The translations under genes were made by a program, and so were the position numbers. Below, one piece after another: positions 52,042-57,466 of a DNA stretch of 57,466 nucleotides. Each line of letters begins with the position of its first letter. Position 1 is the stretch's first letter. This DNA comes from Fibrobacter sp. (GTDB lineage: Bacteria > Fibrobacterota > Fibrobacteria > Fibrobacterales > Fibrobacteraceae): NCBI GenBank assembly GCA_024398955.1, contig JAKSIG010000016.1, positions 1-57,466 of the forward strand, read 5' to 3'. Below the pieces are notes generated by a model. The model was not told the origin of the DNA, did no database searches, and saw only the letters and a list, made by a program, of their open reading frames with translations.

Positions 52042-53138
52042 ACTCTCTCGTACACCCTTAGCTTTGCAGAGCGAGCTCTGCTGTTCTTTGCAATTTCTTC
52101 GTTAGAAGGAAGAATCGGCTTACGATTCACCTTCTTCAGACGCTGGTGGTTTCCACCACACATGCAAACCGGCAAATGCTCGGGGCAAATGCAGGCCTTT
52201 TCAAATTCGGCACAAGTATCCTTGACGCAACGGTCTTCCACAGAGTGGTAACTCATGACCACCAGACGACCGCCCACCTTTAGGCAATCTACAGCAGAAC
52301 GGATACTTGTTTCAATCTGGCGAAGTTCGCCATTCACTTCCATGCGCACAGCCTGGAACACACGGGCAAGCAAGCTGTTTGCATCGCGACGCTTGTCTGG
52401 GAACACCGCTTCCACAACTTCCTTAATATCGCTAGGCAGAATATCACGGCCCTCGCGGCCAGTTTCTGCAGCAACTTCAACAATGCGGGTCGCAAGCTTA
52501 AAGGCGCGATCCATATCCGCATTCTTGCGCAAGGCTTCAGCCAAATCATCGGCGCTTACGGCACGAAGCCATTCCTGAGCGGAAACTTCTTCGCGACGGT
52601 CCATGCGCAGATCCAGCGGATTGTTGCCTACAAAGGTAAAGCCGCGAGAAGAATCATCTACTTGATGGCTGCTGATGCCAAGATCGTAAAGAACGCCATC
52701 CAAAGTGTCAGCAGCAATTTCTTCGCCAAGCATTGCGAAAGGAACCGGATGCACAACAAACTTGGGAGCAGCCGGCTTTTCGGTAATCGTAGCAAGGCGC
52801 TTAGAGGCAAACTTTACCGCATCATCATCGCGATCAAAAGAATGAAGTGCGCCACTTTCATTCAGGCGAGAGGCAATGGCATAGGAATGTCCGCCACCGC
52901 CCAAAGTGCAGTCTACAAAAGTTCCACCAGCAAGAATGTCGCCAGACTTGTTCAAGTCGGAACCCGCTTCTAGACGCAAGCCCTGGAGGCATTCCTTCAA
53001 CATCACGGGATCATGGTAGAACACGCCTCCTTCGACACCGGCAGTCGCATTCTCAGTGCAGGAGCGAACAACGCCACCGACACTGTTCAAAATTTCGTTT
53101 GTATGTAATTGCTTTACTTGCGGATCATTTCTGGTCAT
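52038..53138 (-). CDS. rsmH: 16S rRNA m4C1402 methyltransferase
   Basis: RsmH (MraW), 366 aa. HDPVMLKECL, SAM motif FVDCTLGGGGHS, DLGISSHQVDD, and YHSVEDR. The Cys-rich segment CICPEHLPVCMCGG is typical. About 40 extra residues precede HDPVML. The ATG at 53138 has GGGGGG five bases upstream, so the long N-terminus seems real. Overlaps mraZ by 14 bases. Confidence 0.94.
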   Translation of the reverse strand: MTRNDPQVKQLHTNEILNSVGGVVRSCTENATAGVEGGVFYHDPVMLKECLQGLRLEAGSDLNKSGDILAGGTFVDCTLGGGGHSYAIASRLNESGALHSFDRDDDAVKFASKRLATITEKPAAPKFVVHPVPFAMLGEEIAADTLDGVLYDLGISSHQVDDSSRGFTFVGNNPLDLRMDRREEVSAQEWLRAVSADDLAEALRKNADMDRAFKLATRIVEVAAETGREGRDILPSDIKEVVEAVFPDKRRDANSLLARVFQAVRMEVNGELRQIETSIRSAVDCLKVGGRLVVMSYHSVEDRCVKDTCAEFEKACICPEHLPVCMCGGNHQRLKKVNRKPILPSNEEIAKNSRARSAKLRVYERV

Positions 53139-53604
53139 TCAATCCCCCCGCAAAGTCAGCCGTACACAGTTCCTCGAACTTAGCCAAGCCCTCTTCAGTA
53201 TCCATCGGAGAGATTGCTTCGTATCTTTCTGTGTTCCACAATTCCAAAGACTTTCCACCAACAGAGTCAACGAACGTAACACTGTTCGTAAGACCTGCGC
53301 GTAAGATTTTATCCTTAGGGAGTAAAATGCGATTCTGACCATCAAGCTCTACAAGAGTCGCTCTCAGGCCAAGTCGGAATTGTTGGGCATCTTTGCGGTT
53401 GGGCCAGCGGTCCACCTCGTCCATGAACTTTTCGTACTCGCTTCTTACAAACAAACGAAGACGATCTCGCATCCAGTTCGTAAGCACGAATTCAGAACCA
53501 TCTTCATGGGTCATTTGACGACGGAATTCCCGAGGGAAGGCGCACCTTCCCTTTCCATCGATAGCCGACTTGGCCTGACCTATGAATTGCTTCTCAAAGT
53601 TCAT
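53125..53604 (-). CDS. mraZ: transcriptional regulator MraZ
   Basis: 159 aa with two SpoVT/AbrB-like MraZ repeats: IDGKGRCAFPREFR near the N-terminus and LDGQNRILLPKD in the middle. First gene of the dcw cluster. It binds TGGGN boxes upstream of its own operon in other bacteria; matching boxes are present at 53664-53730. Confidence 0.95.
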   Translation of the reverse strand: MNFEKQFIGQAKSAIDGKGRCAFPREFRRQMTHEDGSEFVLTNWMRDRLRLFVRSEYEKFMDEVDRWPNRKDAQQFRLGLRATLVELDGQNRILLPKDKILRAGLTNSVTFVDSVGGKSLELWNTERYEAISPMDTEEGLAKFEELCTADFAGGLNDQK

Positions 53605-53655
53605 TTTTTATTCCATTACACTTTACACAACACATGGAATGATTAACACACACTA

Positions 53656-53687
53656 CAAATATAACCCACTTCGACCCACTTTGGCAA
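53656..53687 (-). promoter_or_regulatory. dcw promoter
   Basis: On the minus strand TTGCCA, an 18-base spacer and TATATT, which also reads as TTG-21 nt-TATATTTG. The spacer contains two MraZ-type boxes. Confidence 0.55.
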
Positions 53688-53730
53688 GCCAAACCACCAC
53701 TTTAGGTCCAACTTCACCCACCTTTCCCCA
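53664..53730 (-). promoter_or_regulatory. MraZ operator boxes
   Basis: TGGGT at 53664-53668 and 53674-53678 (10-bp spacing). A second group TGGGG (53726-53730), TGGGT (53716-53720), TGGAC (53706-53710) has exact 10-bp spacing. MraZ sites in E. coli are TGGGN repeats separated by 5 nt. The rest of the 53605-53884 gap shows no gene. Confidence 0.65.
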
Positions 53731-53844
53731 CCGCCACAAATCAGAGTCTCTTTTCGGCCCCCGTTTTTCTTACGGAAATCATACTTCGCACCCAGGTCCG
53801 ACCTAATTTCCAGTCTTAATTAGTGAACAAAAGAACAGTCTTTC

Positions 53845-53852
53845 TATATTTG
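53845..53852 (+). promoter_or_regulatory. TATATTTG promoter element of the fliB-like gene
   Basis: TATATTTG 32 bases before the ATG; ribosome site AAGG present. Confidence 0.4.
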
Positions 53853-53884
53853 AAAAAACGAAAATTCCCCACAAGGCACCACAA

Positions 53885-55015
53885 ATGCTTCTTCGCGTCC
53901 CCTCTTTTTACCACCAATTCCAATGCATTGCCGACAAATGCACCGACACCTGCTGCGTGGGCTGGGAGATCGATATAGACGAGAAAACGCAAAACAAGTA
54001 CCGCAATCTTTATAGAAACGGCAAGGTAGACGAACATCGTCGACAATTTCTTCAGAAACTGCTTGAAAACATCGAAGACGGACATTTCAAGCTTCAGCCA
54101 GGGGACCGCTGTCCCTTCCTGAAACAAGACGGTCTTTGCGACATGATCTGCAACTTGGGCTGCAACGGAACCGATCTGGATGAAAATGGCGAAAACGTAC
54201 TTTGCGACATCTGCAGGGAACACCCGCGATTTGTAGAAGTCTACGGCGACATTATGGAAAAAGGGCAGGGTCTCTGCTGTGAAGAGGCGGTGAGACTCCT
54301 GCTGACCTGTACAGTACAAGACAAATCCATCCTGACTTTCATTGAATCCGAAGTGAACGACGAGCCCGACGAAATGCCGGTCGGTGCAGAAGAAGCCAGG
54401 GACGCCATATTCCAGGAGCGGGAAACCATCTTCGGGATTCTGAACAACAACAGCATTCCTCTAAACCAACGACTCATCGAGATTCTGGATTTCGCCTTAG
54501 CCATGTCCGATTGCGACAATTCCGAGATTTCAAACGACAGCGAGAATCTCTCCGAACAAGCCATTCACCAAACATGGGTCAAAATCCTTAGCGAAGGAGA
54601 AAGCTACGGTCCGGTCTGGGACGCCGCCTACGAGCGCATGATTCGCAAAGGCTGGCGGCAGCCACAATCTTTGTTCACAGACGAAGACGGGGCCCGCATC
54701 GTGGCCTATATGATTTTCCGCTATTACGCCAAGAGTCTCTTTGACGGCGACAGTCTGACCAAGGTGCAGTTCTCCATTTACTTCTGGATAATGCTGACAC
54801 ATTTTGGCGAAGAGTTGGCAGCAGGCTCCCCCACAGGCACCAACGATTTAACAAAAAAAATCAATGCCGTCAAACTGTTAAGCAAGCAGACAGAATACTC
54901 CGAAGAAATCATGGAAATCCTCGCCGACAATTTCTTTGAGAATCCTGCCTTTAGCGTGGAACAGTTCCGACGCATTCTATCCCAAGCACAATCCTCGACC
55001 AACGCGTCATCCTGA
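53885..55015 (+). CDS. FliB-like (YkgJ-type) cysteine-cluster protein
   Basis: 376 aa matching the flagellin lysine-N-methylase (FliB) family: C14, C19, C23 and C24 in CIADKCTDTCCVGW, followed by CPFL...GLC, LCDICREHPRF and GLCCEEAVRLLL. The cysteines probably bind a metal or Fe-S cluster. In Salmonella FliB methylates flagellin lysines, but no flagellar gene is present and Fibrobacter lacks flagella, so the substrate must be different. AAGG lies eight bases before the ATG. Followed after 20 bp by DUF1848. Confidence 0.8.
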   Translation: MLLRVPSFYHQFQCIADKCTDTCCVGWEIDIDEKTQNKYRNLYRNGKVDEHRRQFLQKLLENIEDGHFKLQPGDRCPFLKQDGLCDMICNLGCNGTDLDENGENVLCDICREHPRFVEVYGDIMEKGQGLCCEEAVRLLLTCTVQDKSILTFIESEVNDEPDEMPVGAEEARDAIFQERETIFGILNNNSIPLNQRLIEILDFALAMSDCDNSEISNDSENLSEQAIHQTWVKILSEGESYGPVWDAAYERMIRKGWRQPQSLFTDEDGARIVAYMIFRYYAKSLFDGDSLTKVQFSIYFWIMLTHFGEELAAGSPTGTNDLTKKINAVKLLSKQTEYSEEIMEILADNFFENPAFSVEQFRRILSQAQSSTNASS

Positions 55016-55035
55016 GCAACGGGAAGGATTCTTCA

Positions 55036-56118
55036 ATGATCATCACAGCGGGCATGCGGACAGATATTCCGGCGTTCTATTCAGAATGGTTTTTTAACCG
55101 TATCCGCGAAGGATCCGTCTTGGTGCGCAATCCTTATCGCCCTGAGGCCGTTACCCGCTATGAATTAAATCCCGAAGTCGTTGACGCATTGGTGTTCTGC
55201 ACCAAGAATCCCACACCCATGCTCCCCCACTTGCAGGAACTGCAGGCCTATCGCCAATTCTGGTATATAACACTAACGCCCTACGGCAAGGACATAGAGC
55301 CCAACGTTCCCGACAAAAAGCTGATCGTGGAGCAGTTCAAGGAATTATCCGTCGCCGTAAATTTCCACAACGCAACGCTCGCCGGAATCGCGAACAGTCT
55401 TCTTCCCAAAAGTTCAAGCGTCACAGCCCCTGAATCCTTCAACGAAAATACCGCCAGCGAAATCATCCGCAAGCTGGATGCCGTCCACTGGCGTTACGAC
55501 CCAATCCTCATTACAGAAAAGTATTCCGTTGAGCAGCACATAAAATCTTTTGCTGTTATGGCGGAACTGCTGGCAGGTTACACCCATACCTGCGTCATCA
55601 GCTTCGTGGATGTCTACAACAACGTAAAGAAGAACTTTCCCGAACTTAGCCCTGTCACTCCAGAAGAAGAAATAGCACTGACGAAGGCTTTCGTAGAAAT
55701 CGGCCGCAAGTACGATATCGCCATCAAGACCTGCCTAGAAAATTCCCAGTTGGCGGAATGCGGTGCAGACATCAGCGGCTGCGGTACCGCAGACACACTC
55801 GCAAAAGCCCTAGGGCTTTCCGCACAAGGTTTAACCCTGGAACCGCCTAAAAAGAAATTCGCCCGCCCCGCCTGCAGCAATTGCATTATCAGCGGCGACA
55901 TCGGTGCCTACAGCAACTGTCCCCACCTTTGCCGCTACTGCTATGCCAACCACGACAAAGGCCAAGTGTTCCGTAACCACAAGCTGCACGACCCCGTTTC
56001 TCAATTTATTGTGGGAAATTCTAAACCCGACGACATCATCCACCCCGCTAAACAGGAAAGCTGGATTAAGCCCATAGCAAAAAAGCCCAGCCATCAGCCG
56101 GACCTTTTCGAAATCTAA
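55036..56118 (+). CDS. DUF1848 cysteine-rich protein
   Basis: 360 aa. N-terminal IITAGMRTDIPAFY and VLVRNPYRPEAVTRYEL match DUF1848. The C-terminal part has clustered cysteines: CSNC followed by DIGAYSNC and CPHLCRYCYA, suggesting one or two Fe-S clusters; the fold may be radical-SAM-like (spore photoproduct lyase relatives). AAGGA lies seven bases before the ATG. Co-transcribed with the FliB-like gene. Reaction unknown. Confidence 0.82.
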   Translation: MIITAGMRTDIPAFYSEWFFNRIREGSVLVRNPYRPEAVTRYELNPEVVDALVFCTKNPTPMLPHLQELQAYRQFWYITLTPYGKDIEPNVPDKKLIVEQFKELSVAVNFHNATLAGIANSLLPKSSSVTAPESFNENTASEIIRKLDAVHWRYDPILITEKYSVEQHIKSFAVMAELLAGYTHTCVISFVDVYNNVKKNFPELSPVTPEEEIALTKAFVEIGRKYDIAIKTCLENSQLAECGADISGCGTADTLAKALGLSAQGLTLEPPKKKFARPACSNCIISGDIGAYSNCPHLCRYCYANHDKGQVFRNHKLHDPVSQFIVGNSKPDDIIHPAKQESWIKPIAKKPSHQPDLFEI

Positions 56119-56161
56119 TTTCACGCAGCACACAGCCTACATAGCTGCGGGCAACTTCATT

Positions 56162-56824
56162 TTACAGCCTTACAAACTTTCGCATTCCCATCGCAGTAGC
56201 CGCGCAGCACACCACCAGCGACAAAACAAAGCAAGCCACAGGCATATATAAATTCTGCAAAAAACTTTGATACCCGAACTGCACCAAAAGCAACAGCGGG
56301 ATAATAAAGAAAAGCGTTCCCTGGGTAGCCGCACGCACCGTCTTCGCCTTCAGGGAAAGAAGCAGCGAGAAAGCATTCACCAGAAGGCTCGCAGACACAG
56401 CGCCCAAAATTGCCGCCACGGCAACGTCCCCACCCACGGAATCAGAATGCACCGCAAAATAAACCAGCTGGCAAATCAAAGAAAACATTAGAGGGAACGG
56501 CAACACCGCCAGCAGTTTTCCCCAGAATAAATGGGCAGGCTTTACGGGAGAAAGCTGCAACAGTTCCAAAGAGTTTCGCTCACGTTCTCCGGCAAAACTG
56601 TCTGCCGCAAGGGGCGCTCCCATAGGCGCCATGAGGCAACCCAGCAAAAGCATCATGTAGCCTTCCATGCCCTGCATGATCTGCCCGCCATAGCGACTCA
56701 CAGCAATTCCCTGGGACGCCGCCAACAGTACCGGCGGAATAATGAAAGGAATCCAGAAGCGGGGCTCCCGAAAAATCAATCGCAGTTCATGTTTAAGAAC
56801 GTGAAGAATCATAAGCACATCCAA
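56162..56824 (-). CDS. ABC-2 type permease, CcmB-like
   Basis: 220-aa membrane protein with about six helices. HELRLIFREPRFW at the N-terminus and AGERERNSLELLQLSPV in the first cytoplasmic loop are typical of ABC-2 export permeases. No ATPase gene is adjacent. The start may be 56824 or 56812; GGA fits the second. A tandem palindrome lies directly upstream. Convergent with DUF1848. Confidence 0.78.
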   Translation of the reverse strand: MDVLMILHVLKHELRLIFREPRFWIPFIIPPVLLAASQGIAVSRYGGQIMQGMEGYMMLLLGCLMAPMGAPLAADSFAGERERNSLELLQLSPVKPAHLFWGKLLAVLPFPLMFSLICQLVYFAVHSDSVGGDVAVAAILGAVSASLLVNAFSLLLSLKAKTVRAATQGTLFFIIPLLLLVQFGYQSFLQNLYMPVACFVLSLVVCCAATAMGMRKFVRL

Positions 56825-56827
56825 CCA

Positions 56828-56854
56828 ACCTATTTTAGGTCACCTAAAATAGGT
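56828..56854 (-). promoter_or_regulatory. tandem palindromic operator
   Basis: ACCTATTTTAGGT-C-ACCTAAAATAGGT: two 13-bp palindromes (ACCTA-N3-TAGGT) that are themselves an inverted repeat about one C. Its TTTTAGGT/ACCTAAAA centre recalls DtxR-family operators (TTAGGT...ACCTAA). No T-run follows, so a terminator is unlikely. Confidence 0.55.
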
Positions 56855-56858
56855 AATT

Positions 56859-57466
56859 TTACAAACATTCTAGCCAACGAGAAAAGAATACGTTATAAAC
56901 TTGATAGCTCGTTTCCTTGATGCCCACAGTTTGTAGAAGCATATCCTTTTGCACAAGGGATTCCACAATACGCTTTGCATTGGTCACGCTACCAATATCA
57001 TACTTTCTAAGAAACTCACTAGAAGTAATTTTGGAGACGGAGCCTTCCTTTGCAATTCCAATCAACATCAGCCACTGCTGAGTCGTAACCAGTTCCCTAT
57101 ACTGCAAAAAATTGTAGGCTTCCCGCTCAAGAATATACAGGGCAGACTCGCGAGCCACCTTTAGATTCACTCTTGACGGTTCCATCGAAAAGATGACATT
57201 GCAAAGATTCTGTGTATAGAACGTATGGCAGCGAGTCCAATCCAAGATAAAAGTCAAGGCATCATCATCCACCGGGATATCGTATTTTCCAAACAGCCTC
57301 TTAATAAACGAGCCATAGATTTCCCGATCAATCTTATCGAGATTCAGCATATTGGAGCTAGAGAAGAAGGGGCGCTTTGCATCCAGGAACATTTCAGTCA
57401 TCAGACTTCGCTTGCTACCGCAATAGACAAAACGAATGTTATGCAGTTGCTGTGTATAGGTTCGGA
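56859..57466 (-). CDS. archaeal-type AAA ATPase, C-terminal part (gene start beyond window)
   Basis: About 202 residues, open to the right edge. RFVYCGSKRSLMTEMF followed by KRPFFSS is the typical sensor/strand region of the Pfam ATPase_2 (archaeal-type ATP-binding) family. A winged-helix-like C-terminal part follows. Walker motifs lie beyond the window. Ends 34 bp before the permease gene. These ATPases occur in NTPase/defence-like and DUF234-containing proteins; function unknown. Confidence 0.7.
   Translation of the reverse strand, partial: RTYTQQLHNIRFVYCGSKRSLMTEMFLDAKRPFFSSSNMLNLDKIDREIYGSFIKRLFGKYDIPVDDDALTFILDWTRCHTFYTQNLCNVIFSMEPSRVNLKVARESALYILEREAYNFLQYRELVTTQQWLMLIGIAKEGSVSKITSSEFLRKYDIGSVTNAKRIVESLVQKDMLLQTVGIKETSYQVYNVFFSRWLECL

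Noticed and set aside
56124..56149. CGCAGC / GCTGCG hairpin between DUF1848 and the permease as a terminator
   Set aside because: Six-bp stem, 14-nt loop and no T-run; too weak to call.

Overview
The window comes from a Fibrobacter-type bacterium (phylum Fibrobacterota). Evidence: a FISUMP-type secreted protein (29322-30017), many lipoproteins and secreted proteins with poly-serine linkers, a laminarinase-like GH16 enzyme, a Gram-negative envelope (outer-membrane barrels, lipoboxes, ZnuA/ZnuC), and a meso-DAP-type MurE. I saw no tRNA, rRNA, CRISPR array, transposase, integrase or phage gene. This is a chromosomal region dominated by housekeeping genes and envelope accessory genes.

Layout. 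1-5.3 kb: 5'-truncated-by-window clpB with a sigma-54-type promoter, tldD, hisF, trxA. 5.3-11.2 kb: a four-gene operon of barrel, two serine-linker PCMD lipoproteins, and barrel. 11.3-14.5 kb: PEGA protein, DUF1007 protein and Ni/Co exporter-like protein. 14.6-18.9 kb: NSUN/RsmB-type methylase, argG, mtgA and a short DnaG-like primase. 18.9-25.2 kb: murB, vanZ-like, rlmI, GH16, a TPR protein and a small membrane protein. 25.3-31.1 kb: YfhO-family protein, a 36-aa membrane peptide, PAP2 phosphatase, FISUMP protein and a lipoprotein. 31.1-39.3 kb: HAD-znuA-znuC, rsmE, an HD-GYP protein, purT and a large barrel. 39.6-53.6 kb: one compact dcw (division and cell wall) cluster, mraZ-rsmH-ftsL-ftsI-murE-murF-ftsW-murG-murC-ftsQ-ftsA-ftsZ, all on the minus strand. 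53.9-57.5 kb: a FliB-like cysteine protein plus DUF1848, an ABC-2 permease behind a tandem palindrome, and the C-terminal part of an AAA ATPase.

How parts work together. The dcw genes make and polymerise peptidoglycan precursors at the division site. They overlap heavily (ATGA and TAATG junctions) and are preceded by MraZ-type 10-bp-spaced boxes. mraY and murD are missing from their usual places, while murB and mtgA lie elsewhere in the window. znuA and znuC have no permease beside them.

The most unusual signals are non-coding. (1) Degenerate 7-bp tandem arrays occur in oppositely oriented pairs around promoters, a terminator and a small hairpin between 32.8 and 37.8 kb. (2) Many genes have TAnnTTTN exactly 4-5 nt before ATG and no ribosome-binding site, which suggests leaderless mRNAs made from Bacteroidetes-like -7 promoters. 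(3) A perfect-consensus sigma-54 promoter with an upstream palindrome lies before clpB. (4) A tandem palindromic operator precedes the ABC permease. No searches or folding programs were run; all family calls are from reading the protein sequences.
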